A stretch of 64,000 nt of DNA. Source: Glandiceps talaboti (taxonomy: Eukaryota; Hemichordata; Enteropneusta; Spengelidae). The stretch covers positions 10,498,984 through 10,562,983 of the forward strand of contig NC_135567.1 in the NCBI RefSeq assembly GCF_964340395.1, given 5' to 3'. Shown piece by piece: positions 10,561-28,994 of the stretch. Position numbers and translations under genes: made by a program. Under the pieces are notes generated by a model. That model searched no databases. It was given only the letters and a program-made list of their open reading frames with translations, and was not told the origin of the DNA. The stretch's first letter is position 1, and each line of letters opens with the position of its first letter.

Positions 10561-12197
10561 TCTATCTCTGGTAGGTATGACTGGCTTTGTGTCTTTTTTT
10601 TCAAAACAACATAACCTTGCTCTTTGACATGTGACCATGTTTATCGAACTATTCGGTAATGATCAATAGTTTTCATGAGATACACGGATTAGATAGTCAC
10701 TTTAAGTCACGTGACACTATGAAGAGCGACATCGACAACAGACAGAATGAATTATAATAGGGTATTATCATGGTAATTAATAATCAGTAACCTTGGCCTT
10801 GATTTGTCTGACAACCGTTCGTATTATTGCCAAATCTTTCTGATTTCTATCTACTGAATTTCATATCTACGCATGCGCATATCAGAAACCCGATCATGAC
10901 CTAAATTTTGCCGTATAATGTTATCGGGTGTGCCTTTGTTTGTTTGTTTGTTTGTTTTCTTCTGGGGTTTTTACTTCTTTTTTTAGTTTTATCCGTTCTC
11001 AACACAACTTAACACCAAACTTCACACTGATAGTTCAAATGATGCTTTGGTTTCATATACAGATAGATAAGGGGGCTTGTCAGCTACAGCCCGACTCTGA
11101 AACATAGGGACGTGTAGGATTTCTTAGATTGTTGTTTTCCTTGTCTAGAGTCTAGATATGACAACGTTTTGACTTCCATACATTTCCCCTACCTCTATGG
11201 AAAGAGTAGTTATTGTATATAGCATAAATTGATACATTTGTAGTTGCATGATTCGTGTGATACATTTGTAGTTGCATGATTCGTGTGAACAGCAGTCTAA
11301 GCATATCACGTGTCCTTTTGCTCTGTGCTACGCTATAGCTCTCATCAACTATCAATAACTATCTATGTTACAGCTCCAGCAGTGTAAACAGGCTGGGATT
11401 TTGAAGACCCAGTTCTAATTACGTTAAAAATTTAGGTATGAAAAATAAGTTCTCGGCAGAGCTGTATAGAAATTATTGGCCCAAAAATAAAGAATCAACG
11501 TATGTAATTATTATAGATCCAGGTGGATAACACTAGTAAAGGAATTGGACCTGCTGGGATTTAAACCCTGGCATTTTCTCGACTGACTTTTTCACTAATT
11601 TGGTAACAAAACTACCACTAAGCTACCATTTTGTCAATAATGCTGGGATAATGACGTCAGGCGGGGCATGACAAATCAAGTTGTTCGTAGAAAAGTTAGA
11701 AATCCTCCAACGTCTCTGCAACATCGTGTACACAAAATGAGAAAGGCAATTTTGAAATAAAATCAATGCGTTACGTTTCTGTTCTTGTTATTCTCGATCG
11801 AATTCCCACAAAATGTCGGCCAAACAATAAATCAAGTTGTCATAGTAAGTGATTTATTAGGACCGTGTGCAAAATGTTGAAAATTGCGCGAACCAACTAC
11901 TACTTCATTTTCGTGAACGTACACTTATCGCGTATTTCACACAGGTCAGAAATAGATCTTGTAACACAATATAGTAGATATGCTTGTTTGGTGTAACCAC
12001 ATGCAATGCAATGCACAGTGACTCTATCGGTCAGTATTATTTCAAAAAAGTGTGGTTTCAGGGAACCAGTAAAGTTTAGACCTATGAGGAAAATCCGAGA
12101 ATTTCTGGTAAGGAAAACACTAAGGATAAATATGTATGCCATTTCTGATAATATAAATGTTTCGAATGAAACAAATGTAATGGGACAGTAAAAAATG
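10561..12197. other. Gene-free stretch
   Basis: No exon chain is recognised. Two CACGTG E-boxes (10708, 11307), a 24-bp duplicated GATACATTTGTAGTTGCATG segment at ~11233-11283 and the tRNA-like relic at 11547-11628 are the only features. Confidence 0.4.
11547..11628 (-). mobile_element. tRNA-derived SINE head or relic
   Basis: On the minus strand TAGCTTAGTGG fits an A box and GGTTTAAATCC a B box with one mismatch, spaced as in tRNA-derived pol III promoters. The ends do not pair into an acceptor stem, so it is not a working tRNA gene. Confidence 0.4.
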
Positions 12198-12206
12198 TTG
12201 TCGTTC

Positions 12207-12256
<50 letters not shown>

Positions 12257-12350
12257 GGTGGTGGTGGTGGTGGTGGTGGTGGCGGCGGTGGCGGCGGTGG
12301 TGTTGGTGGGGGGGTGGTGGTGGTGGTGGTGGTGGTGGTGGTGGTGGTGT
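12198..12350. repeat. (TTG)n-(GTG)n trinucleotide array
   Basis: About 50 trinucleotides, TTG changing to GTG with a few GCG variants. Purine/pyrimidine-skewed, with long G-rich runs on the plus strand. Confidence 0.95.
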
Positions 12351-14047
12351 TTTTAGCTGTTTTAAATTGTACTCGTCACTTCACGATTGTTCGATCATAT
12401 TTATATTTTTTGTTTTTCTTTTTATCGCGTGTTCCTGCTTTATTTATTTTTTTCATTTTTGCTTTTTAATCAGTATCGACGCACAAACAACCGACCATTA
12501 TTTTGAACATACAATTTTCCTGTATCGCATTCATCATAACTTAACGTACAACATGCGCATTTGAAGTGAATCTTTTTAATTTCTGATATTTTATACATAA
12601 AACTACAACATATTCTCATTTAGATCAAGAAAAAAAATCTGGGGTCACCGAAGAAATGTCTGAAATAGAGGTCAAAATGTCGTCAAAATGTTCAAAATTT
12701 AGTCATTTTAGAATCCAATATGGCCACGGAATCCAATATGGCCGCCAAATACTGTGTTATAAACTCTATGGGTTGTAAATATATTGATGTCGATTTTATC
12801 TTGAAAACAAGACGGTGGACCTCAAATTTCTTTTATTATTACAAAAAGCAAGTTTCCATGTGGACAAGTTTTAAGAGATTTTAAGAACTTTGAGAAGTAA
12901 AATTTGCAATAGGCTACTTTGAAGAAAAGAAAACGAGATATAAATATTTGTGAATCTGTAAGTTTACAGTTACCATGTCAACGTGTATCATAGTCTGCGA
13001 CACAAATGATCTCTACCTATTATCATTTATTTGTCCGTTTCTTATCTATTTTCAAACAAATGTCAACCTTTCAAGTGTGAGGGCAGTATTTGATTCTAAA
13101 AATAGCCCAAAACAAGCATTATACAGCCCAACCAGTTTGTACATGTATTGAACTTTGACTTGCGTCGTGTGAGGGCAAGTGACGTCATATCGATTCATTG
13201 AAAGAAAAAAAAAGACGCAATAAGTCGGTCGCAGTGTTAGTGTGTAATTTGGATTAAATTTATTCAGAACTAGAACGTCACGTGATCACTCTGTCTGGCC
13301 TTGGCCGATTCATGACACCCCTTCCCTTTATACATACATGGATGTTGCTATGACAACGACCAGGGCAGTGTCCTACACAAAGGGAATAAGTGAACACGTG
13401 TCCACTGAATGTTAACAAATCTGTTGGTATTGAATTAATCAATTGATATGGAATACAAATACAAATGAGTCCATTTTGATTGTCATGAAATGTCCTTCAA
13501 TGTTTAGACCTAAAAAAATGTTTGATTCTGGTTACCCGACTCCATCTAGTGTTTCACTGTCTTTCCTACTCCTTGACATTTTTTTATGTATTCGAGAAAT
13601 GAATAATAAAATCGCAAAAGTTGTGAAGTCTCGCCAGAAATAAAAGAAGATGTCTGATCATCACTAAGCAAGAGATGAAAAAACAGAAGGGGATAGCTTT
13701 TGGGTTCCCCATGGCGAAAGTGTCATCAGTAGAAATGATTTTGAAAATACGTCACTTGTACCTCTACATGAAACGGTATGAAAAGAATAAGCGCCACAGA
13801 ACATAGTACAGTCATCGTCGCAAACCACGGCCGCTTCACCGTCCAAAACACGCCGTCAACAGTTCGTGATTTCGCAGTGTCGCGGAAGAAATAACAGCTC
13901 TGGTTTGCGAGAATGCAGAACAGTGTGATGCTTACGGAAAAAACTTTCTTGTTTAATATATACTCATTTCATAAAAGCAACGATTTTTTTTCTCGATTTG
14001 TTTAAGAGCCGGAGTGTCTGTCACAGCGCCGAGTTTGTCCATACATT
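12351..14047. other. Gene-free stretch with family D fragment
   Basis: 12630-12780 is a low-copy-looking repeat carrying CCAATATGGCC motifs twice. 13508-13648 is a truncated family D copy (CGAGAAATGAATAATAAAATCG). E-boxes at 13279 and 13395. No exon chain is seen. Confidence 0.4.
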
Positions 14048-14518
14048 ACTACAACGGAAATCATAAACCCTGAAACAAAACGTTGTCTGGCTCAACAAAA
14101 ATCTCATTATCAAAGCTACATTCTATCGGCTGGCTAGACAAAAATCTTACCAACAGCGTTTCGTCAATTGTCTGGCGTGACAAACATCTTTACCGATATT
14201 GTTATACTTTCTTTGCGTGAGCTACCGTTATCTTCAGGAGATCAACACCAAATTCTTATGTCCCTGCCTAGCCTGCGTTCTTTGATATTTTTGAGACAGT
14301 CAATTGACTAAAATGTATCAATTGTAGTTCAGTTCTTGTTGTGCCAGACGATAAATGTGGAAATATTAATTAGATTAGATTTTTGTCGAGCCAGACGAGA
14401 ACATTTACAACATCAAAGAGATATTTTGTCTGACCAGACAAAAGCTGTGGCAATGTTAGTGAGATTTTTGTCGAATCAGGCGACGTTTTGTTTCAGGGTT
14501 TGTGATTTCCGTTGTAGT
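14048..14518. mobile_element. MITE family A, copy 1
   Basis: 471 bp with ~70-bp terminal inverted repeats. The left end is ACTACAACGGAAATCATAAA and the right end is its near reverse complement, running into GGTTTGTGATTTCCGTTGTAGT (22 bp, split here for length: GGTTTGTGATTTCC then GTTGTAGT). Internally it carries several GTCTGGC/GCCAGAC motifs in both orientations. Nearly the same element lies at 17761-18232. Confidence 0.85.
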
Positions 14519-14530
14519 TCGGACTACTCC

Positions 14531-14890
14531 TAAGGCCAAACAAACATATTGTTTGGTTCCGGTTTTTCACTGCCGTCCCTAAACTTTTGTTTACATATTC
14601 GAGAAAAAAATAGGTAAAATCGCGAAAATTGTGAAGTCTTCTTAGAAATAGTGGATGTGGAAACTGACATCAACTTAAAAAGACAATATAGAACGGTTCG
14701 TCAATCTGTTACTGGAACGCAATGGCTGGACATCTAATGCGATGAAACCAATAATACAGACTGGGACCATAATGGAAAACAACAGTAAACCTAACTGCCT
14801 GAACTAGACACTCAAAAAGATCCCCCAAAATATACCTTCCTCACCTATTCTAGAATTGAGCATAATCGGAACCATACAATTTTTGAAGCC
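14531..14890. mobile_element. TIR element family D, copy 2
   Basis: Shares CATATTCGAGAAAAAAATAG, GAAACTGACATCAACTT and TATTCTAGAATTGAGCATAA with copies at 6652 and 30345. It abuts MITE A within ~15 bp. Confidence 0.7.
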
Positions 14891-15642
14891 AAATAGCAGA
14901 CAACTGAGCTAACTTTGTATATGTCTCAACTTCCATGTATTCATAAATGGAGGTATTTTCCTGGAAAGTTTACATTTGCAACGTATTTCAAGTTTAATAG
15001 ACAGACCTACCACGGCAACAGTAAGGCCTCTCTCCCAAGAGCCTTCGAACCAGGGCATCGAACTCTGATCATCAGCGCCAGCACTCAGTCTGATGTACGG
15101 GTTTCCTCCAGTCAAAAGTTTCGATGTGTTCGTAGTCTTTCCCTCAGAAAAAAATATATCTGAACAGCAAATCTTGCAAACCGTTCTTACCTCATGTCGT
15201 TGTTATCACTAGTCGAGTCTCGCAGTGCAATGAAATTAGACACTTGCTAAGCGTCAACATTGATAACATTACGAATTTTATAATACTGTCAAACATTACG
15301 TGCCTCATTGATAGAATTCGGAATGAATGGCGTTCCAGAAAACCAGCAACGGTGACACCGTGCATCGGGTGCTCCGACTATTCACCCGGCCCATTCTCGC
15401 CACCGTATAGTAAGATTTCCCGTTCACCAGACAAAAGATAAAAATTCTGCAGACGATAGAAACTGTTCCTCTAGAGGGGATATTTTACAGTTATGAAAGA
15501 AAGAAAGTATTGTGATTTGACGAATATGTTCGATACTATCTCTTAAATCCCAGCGTCTACAAATTTGCATTGTCATGGTAAAAGTACAAACAATCGTTTT
15601 CATATATGCAAATGTACAATATACGGAGCTGACGACATTACC

Positions 15643-16036
15643 TACAGTGAATTTCACAATACCGTGCAGTTTTTCTGTTTGCTACAACCACACAGAAACC
15701 AACAAGAAACTGCATATGAAACTTCAATAGCAAGATCACATTTTTTGCTACATTTAGTCTAAATGAAATAAACCATTTAAATGTAGTGCAACTCCATGCA
15801 GACATTCGGGCACCAATGTTTTTCTTAGTATCAAACACCGGATGAAAATGTCCTTTGTGGTGTTCATGTGATGTCTGTATGGTGGCATGTGTTCATTTCA
15901 CTTTTAAGACAAAATGTAGCAAGAAACGGTACTCATTCAATCTTGCTATTTTAAAGTGTAGCATGTCCAGTTTTTTATTGGTTTCTGCGTAATTTTATAA
16001 AACAGAAAAGATGCACGGTATTGTGAATTCTCTGTA
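15643..16036. mobile_element. MITE family B, copy 2
   Basis: About 394 bp. Left end TACAGTGAATTTCACAATAC and right end GTATTGTGAATTCTCTGTA are inverted. The interior matches 7820-8239 closely (e.g. AAATGAAATAAACCATTTAA). Confidence 0.82.
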
Positions 16037-16366
16037 TGTTAGCCTATCAAAATTGTTGTAGACGACAGAGAATAAAAAAATGAAAAAAAGAAATTTAAAA
16101 CGACATTGTAAGACGTTCGTAAAAATTCGTAAATGATCGTAAATCGTGTCTAATTCTGTAGAATACAGTGTAAACGTCCAAAAACAGATTTTCAATGCAC
16201 AGATAACAGCACAAAAATATTTTCCAATTTCAGAAAAGTTCATATGTGTGTGCTTTAATTTTATCGCAGATTTTTCTTTCATACTTTAAAATAATCTATT
16301 CGTCTTGACTCTTTTTTTAAAAAAATTCCTTTTTGAAATAACTCTGAATGGAAAATATTTGATGAA

Positions 16367-16430
16367 GTAAACAATCACGTGATATGAAGTAACAATCACG
16401 TGATATGACGTAAACAATCACGTGATATGT
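16367..16430. promoter_or_regulatory. Triplicated ~22-bp unit carrying CACGTG E-boxes
   Basis: Three tandem copies of an ACAATCACGTGATATGA-type unit place CACGTG at 16376, 16397 and 16419. CACGTG is the core site for bHLH/bHLH-PAS factors; a regulatory role is inference. Confidence 0.5.
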
Positions 16431-16436
16431 AACCAC

Positions 16437-16940
16437 TCATTTCCCTTTCTTCATTAAAATATGATAACATTTACAAAATAATATAAATTATATTATTTTT
16501 GATTGAAATTATACAATTATAGGAAAACCTTAAGCTTATCATCAGAATGATTATATTCATTGATACTTATCGAAAACTTGCAATGTGAGATTTGTAGTGA
16601 AAAAGCGGTGAAAATCTAGCGGCCTGGGAAGGAGTCGCGGAAATTTTCAGCAGCTCACATTTTTGAATTTTTTAATGAAAACACTTGTAAAGATCTATGG
16701 GCCTTGGAAGGAGTTGGAAATTTTCGACAACTCACATTTGAATTTTCATGACAGAATTGTAAAAATCTACATTTTCAATGTAATTTTCAAAATTCATCGG
16801 AAATTGGAAAATATTTATCGTGATGATGATCGAATGTTTGGCCCTGGGTGGAGGGGATGGAGGGTGGGTGGGTGTGGCAAGTGACTCTACATACAGCTCT
16901 GTATGATTCGTAATATCAGCATGTGACTACTAGTACCACA
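16437..16940. other. AT-rich stretch with degenerate ~90-bp direct repeats
   Basis: 16600-16800 holds two or three degenerate copies of a unit containing CTGGGAAGGAGT and TTTTC(A/G)(G/A)CA(G/A)CTCACATTT. Ends in a G-rich GGTGGAGGGGATGGAGGGTG tract. No gene. Confidence 0.4.
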
Positions 16941-16949
16941 TCAAGCAAT

Positions 16950-17100
16950 CTGAAAGCGGCTAAATGCTTTATTTACCTCTATTTCCATCGTTTTGTATCG
17001 TTTGTTTTTGTTCCGAGTGACCGCCGCCAGAATTGTGTAGTAATCAGATTGCATATCAAGGTGAGTCAATGCCACAGGCGCCAGTCCTGTAAGGTGAGGT
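16950..17100 (-). repeat. Dispersed repeat fragment, related to 32341-32435
   Basis: On the minus strand GCGGTCACTCGGAACAAAAA and the end AGAGGTAAATAAAGCATTTA recur at 32341-32435 in diverged form. It reads as an exon-like frame (MQSDYYTILAAVTRNK), but the second copy breaks that frame, so a repeat is likelier than a gene. Confidence 0.55.
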
Positions 17101-17214
17101 GAATAAGTGTTTCTTCTTTTCACTCATAAGTTTACCATGGTAACACGTGTACCAGGATCCCTTTCTTAGTATGTTACTATAAGTGGTGGTAAAATGTCTA
17201 TTAGTCTCCGATCT

Positions 17215-17347
17215 AACAAACAAACAAACAAACAACCATCCAAGCAAACAAACAAACAAACAAATAAATAAATAAACAAACAACACACACACAACACATA
17301 CATACATACATACATACATACATACATACATACATACATACATACAT

Positions 17348-17390
<43 letters not shown>

Positions 17391-17447
17391 CAGCCAGCCA
17401 GACAGTCAGCCAGCCAGCCAGACAGACAGACAGACAGACAGACAGCC

Positions 17448-17480
<33 letters not shown>

Positions 17481-17536
17481 GGCAGGCAGGCAGGCATGTA
17501 TACATACATACATACATACATACATACATACATACA

Positions 17537-17567
<31 letters not shown>
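17215..17567. repeat. Compound (CAAA)n/(CATA)n/(GACA)n microsatellite
   Basis: Order is CAAA, CATA, GACA with CAGC variants, then CATA again. Cysteine/valine/methionine-rich open frames on the minus strand are artefacts of the tetranucleotide period. Confidence 0.95.
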
Positions 17568-17760
17568 CTGTAACGATAACAAAGGGAGTATATGTCAGGT
17601 GTGGTGTTAATTACAGCGATGATACGAAAGGCAATGTTACCGATGACAGAACACAATTTTCTGATATTCACTGAAATGACAACATTAAGTCACGTGATCA
17701 ACAAGCTAGGCGCGGAGATCATAGAGTAACAGTACTATTTACTGCAATAGTGTAGTTTTT

Positions 17761-18232
17761 ATTACAACGAAAAATCATAAACCCTGAAACAAAACGTAGT
17801 CTGGCTCAACAAAAATCTCATTATCAAAGCTACATTTTATCTGACTTGACAGAAATCTTACCAACAGCATTTCGTCAATCGTCTGGCGTGACAAACATCT
17901 TTACCAATATTGTTACACTTTCTTTGCGTGAGCTACCGTTATCTTTAGGAGATCAACACCAAATTCTTATGTCCCTGCCTGGTAAACCTAAAGGCCTGGC
18001 GCGTTCTTTGATATTTTTGAGACAGTCAATTGACTAAAATGTATCAATTGTAGCCCAGTTTTTGTTGTGCCAGACTAGGAAATATTAGTTAGATTTTTGT
18101 CGAGCCAGACGAGAACATTTACAACATCAAAGAGATATTTTGTCTGGCCAAACAAAAAACTGTGGCAATGTTAATGAGATTTTTGTCGAACCAGGCGACG
18201 TTTTGTTTCAGGGTTTGTGATTTTCGTCGTAG
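17761..18232. mobile_element. MITE family A, copy 2
   Basis: Matches 14048-14518 end to end, with the same TIRs in slightly diverged form (ATTACAACGAAAAATCATAA at the left). Confidence 0.83.
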
Positions 18233-18239
18233 CACGCAA

Positions 18240-19920
18240 AAAAAAAAATCCCCTCATGAAATAAACCATGGACTCTGTACTAATATTTTTTACTGACATC
18301 ACTATCACCGTCTTGTTAGCCTTGTTCTGCAGTGTTCATGAGTTCAACCATACCACAGTCGCTTGAAGGCTGAAAATTTACTTTCATAATTCATAGTTTT
18401 TTTTATGTATTTCAGTGTATGCTCATATAAAGCTCGCTGTCGTGACACTAAATACTATCACAGGATACTGTGGTACATTTTCGTCCAATGAACGAAATTC
18501 ATTAAAAAAATATAACCATAGAAATGCTGGATTTGGAATAAAACCTTTCAAAAAGATATTTTCGGACCACATGTCACTGTGTGAGAACTAATGATTCCTT
18601 CACCTGTCAATTGTCACTGTTATCTGTGGACGCAACGAGACAAACTTGTTAACAGTCAAACACTACAAACTATGATAAGAGGTCAAAGGTCAAACACTAG
18701 TCTCTCTTTGACAGTGTTAAACGTGTTATACATAAAATTTACGAGTATAGTTCACGTGAGTTATGACACAATATGTATTGTGAAACCTCCAGCGATTTTT
18801 TTGTGTTAAAACTGGGCAAATTTTTAGAGCAGGCGAAAACATGACTGTCAGACCTGTGACGTCATGGCCAGTTCACCGGAAATAGAACATCGCAGTGACG
18901 GCGCAGCACCCTCATATGCAAATGAGAAAAGTAATTTGAAAAACTAGATCGCCTGAATCATAGACCCGACACGACGAGTCAGACAACATTCTGTTTCTCG
19001 TTAACGGGTTTTTATTGTATTTTCAGTAATAATCCTGCTACAGTATGTCCAGATTTAATCACGTGACAGTGAAACAACGGAATGTCAAATTTTAATAAAT
19101 TTCTTCACCGTGATTAAACTTTTACCGAGTCGCAGTAAACACAGCCTGCGTCACTGTAACCTCTACGTTAGTAAGAGAATGCGCTAAAGGGAACGATAAT
19201 CTAGAAAATACAGGTATTTCTGAATCAATAAACTTGTGGTTCTGGAGAGTCACTTCATATTATGATGAGTTCACATCACATAAATTTCGCTCTTTTAGGC
19301 GAAAAAAAACCCAATTGTGTTGAGAAAAATAGCTATATTTCACAACCAAGGTAATTTTTCATGCCAGAGAAAGTTGACGTTTCGACTACCATCGGCAGCC
19401 ATCTTCAGAAATGTTTGCCTCGTAGTGGTATCGGCGAATTGTCCAACCTGATGAAACTATTCACGGATAAACCCAATTGTGTGTTTCCGATAGCATGGCT
19501 TCAGAAAATAAGGAAGATAGATCGGGTTTTAGTTTTATTTTATTTTAGTATGACACGTTTTTTTTTTATTTTATTAAAAATATTACTTCAACCCAAAACC
19601 AAACAAAATATCGGTCAGAAATTCAGAATTCACCTACAGGTGATAGTTTGATGAGATATGTACAGACGCCACTTGGGAGAGGAAAACAGGGCAAGAAGAC
19701 CAAGTTTTCAAGTTTAGTAGTTTTACAACTCTTAAATTTTGAGCCAAGTCAAACTAAAACACATTAATGTCGTGTGATTGGACAAAAATATTACAAACAT
19801 TGATCTGTATTGGTTAATTAATTCACAGAACTCCTACCATTTTTTATTTCAAGTTATGAAGGTATATTTTCCTGGGTTCCCGTGAGCGTGTACAATATGT
19901 CTACGATGAGGCGTCAATGT
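18240..19920. other. Gene-free stretch upstream of the microsatellite cluster
   Basis: No exons recognised. E-boxes at 18753 and 19060. 19360-19430 contains GACGTTTCGAC...ATCTTCAG, reminiscent of degenerate hammerhead-type retroelement ends (see findings). Confidence 0.35.
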
Positions 19921-20250
<330 letters not shown>

Positions 20251-20601
20251 AAAGGAAGGAAGGAATAAAAAGCGAGAATCATGGATGAAAGAGGGGTACA
20301 GACAGTCAGACAGACACATAGTCAGCCTGAGATAGAGCGACAGAGAAGTTAACCAGTCGGGTAAACATTCTAAACTATATATTGATAGATGCACTTTAAA
20401 ACCATATTTTATATGACTTTCACTAAACAACAAAAATACTTGAAATATTGAAGCTTTAAAATAATTTTTGTTTGAAATGTTTTCAAAAAATTTAGGATTG
20501 GCGGCTTAACTAGGGTCGGTCGGGTTAACACCTTTTTTGTCCTAACTGCATTTGGAATTTAAACTAAGACTCCCATAATGACAATTCGTACGCTTACAGA
20601 G

Positions 20602-23425
<2,824 letters not shown>

Positions 23426-23848
23426 GCGGACGCACGGACAGGGACAGATGTCTATGTACAGGTAGCCGACATATCGCATTTCCTTTATTTCCCTAGCTAA
23501 AGTCACTTCAACACGAAATCCATACAACCCCCGAATTAACGTCGTGTATCCTCGGATTTGTGGCAAGCTGAACCAACTAATTAGAATATTCCAAGCCGAT
23601 TTTTTTCCAAATTTCAATCACGAAAGCTTGCCTTCTCTTACATCAAGCAATACACTCAATAATTATATCTTGAAATATTATTAACTTTTCAGGTTTCGTT
23701 GACCCGTGCGTGTTCAGTGAAAATCTGTTGGGTTGGGTCATTGATTTAGCGTTTAAATTATTATGGGTGACCCGTCAATCGAGCTCACCCCACGATACTT
23801 GACCTCTCGCTCTAAGTTTATCATTGTTCATAAGCACGGCTTTATTCT

Positions 23849-23977
23849 CACGTGCATATATACATAAAAACGTCCATCTCCAAAACCGCACCGTCAAAAA
23901 TCACGTGAAACAAAAACTTATTTCTTTAATTCAAACATTTTCGCATCACGTGAAAGCTTGCACATACAGTATAAAAA
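23849..23977 (+). promoter_or_regulatory. Candidate P450 core promoter: three E-boxes and a TATA box
   Basis: CACGTG occurs at 23849, 23902 and 23947, followed by TATAAAAA at 23970-23977, about 165 bp before the P450 ATG. GTGCGTG at ~23706 resembles an AhR-type core. Order and spacing are what a TATA-driven, bHLH-responsive promoter would show; no expression evidence. Confidence 0.55.
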
Positions 23978-24141
23978 TGCAGGAATATGCTGTCGGGGTT
24001 TCAGAGCAGTTTTTGGCTACCGCGGTCTCAGATTGTTTTAACTCGCTATACACTTGTTTAGGCGTCGTGAGACATCGTGGGCCTTCGTTCTATTCAGCCG
24101 CGGATTCTCTACTTTTTTAGCTTCTGAAATTTAGAGTCACC

Positions 24142-27504
<3,363 letters not shown>

Positions 27505-27923
27505 AATGATGATGGCGACTCATCAAATGACTGATTCGATGTTACGCCACTTACTTTTGCCAATTTTGGTATACAAGTGAAATAATCGAGGACTCTATGT
27601 GACAACCGGACTTTAGATATTGTCACGTGATATTTCGGGGATAGGGTAGACTTTAACCAAAGACGGACGCATTACTAATTTGCATAATTGCAAGAAAGTG
27701 ACACTGAAATTCAAGAGTTGTTCTTGATCTGCACATGCGTGTTACACTCTTTGTATCATTTCCAATAATTATATTTTACAATCGGACATGATTTTTACAG
27801 ATATTCATAAATCCACTTCCGAAAATAATACATACTCATAATCATCATGCACTCCGTGTAAATATCGTTATTGAAAAACAAGAACAAAACGTACCAACAA
27901 AGAAAAATGTGTAAAAACAATGG

Positions 27924-27929
27924 AATAAA
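27924..27929 (+). terminator. Candidate P450 polyadenylation signal
   Basis: AATAAA about 420 bp after the stop codon. Other AATAAA motifs follow near 28180-28250, so the used site is uncertain. Confidence 0.45.
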
Positions 27930-28261
27930 GTAAAGACAAACTCCGTCGAGTGGTGGCGCTGTACGTAGTCAGCTATTTACATATTGCATGCCTTGTCATT
28001 GAAATGTTGAACTTGAAATCATTCAATTTATTTGTAAAATTATATTCGGTAATTTTGGGGCCTATTGCTCTTTTCAATATGCCGAATTAAAGTCTGATTT
28101 TATAGCAGTGAATATTTGTGTGTATGTAATGTTTTGTAAAAAAAAAAAAAAAAAACCTGGAGAAGACAATACTTTCGAAATAAAATGTCGTTTTGAACAC
28201 TGCAGATTTGTTTTCGACGAATATGGGATCTAGTAATAAAATGTAAATAAAATGAAGATTT

Positions 28262-28580
<319 letters not shown>

Positions 28581-28779
28581 GCTGCAATAATTGTAGCGTC
28601 TTGTTGCGATTTTGAGGGTTTTTTCGTCTGTTTTGGTGACTTTTTAAGTTTTAGTGTTTAACCCGCACCTTTAGAATTAGAAGCACCTTAGGTGCGGGTT
28701 AAAAACTAAAACTTAAAAAGTCACCAAAACAGACGAAAAAACCCTCAAAACCGCAGCAAGACGCTACAGTTATTGCAAC
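28581..28779. repeat. Long near-perfect hairpin (foldback element)
   Basis: Arms 28581-28670 and 28690-28779 are reverse complements with only a handful of mismatches; GTCTGTTTTGGTGACTTTTT pairs exactly with its partner. The loop is ~19 nt. CT repeats lie on both sides, suggesting insertion into a (CT)n tract. A transcript would form a ~90-bp duplex. Confidence 0.9.
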
Positions 28780-28994
28780 TATCTCTCTCTAAAAAAGTCA
28801 CGATGTACAAGTTTTAGAATGCATAATCAAGTTTTATTAAAAGGGTGTATTACAAAAACAATATCTCGAGACTTTACGGATAGGAATGCAGGCAGCGGCT
28901 CGGAGACAAGGGTCGTGACAGTATGGTATCTGTGATTGGATGGTGTATGACCTTTCACCTTCATCTTTATTCATTAGGTGTGTATATATTTATA

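Noticed and set aside
11547-11628. Functional tRNA gene
   Set aside because: A and B boxes are present but no acceptor stem pairs; a SINE relic is likelier.
16941-17123. Exon-like minus-strand reading MQSDYYTILAAVTRNK with acceptor and donor-like ends
   Set aside because: A diverged copy at 32341-32435 lacks the frame, and no neighbouring exons chain to it; treated as a dispersed repeat.
17056-17671. Cys/Val/Met-rich frames on the minus strand
   Set aside because: Translation of CATA/GACA tetranucleotides.
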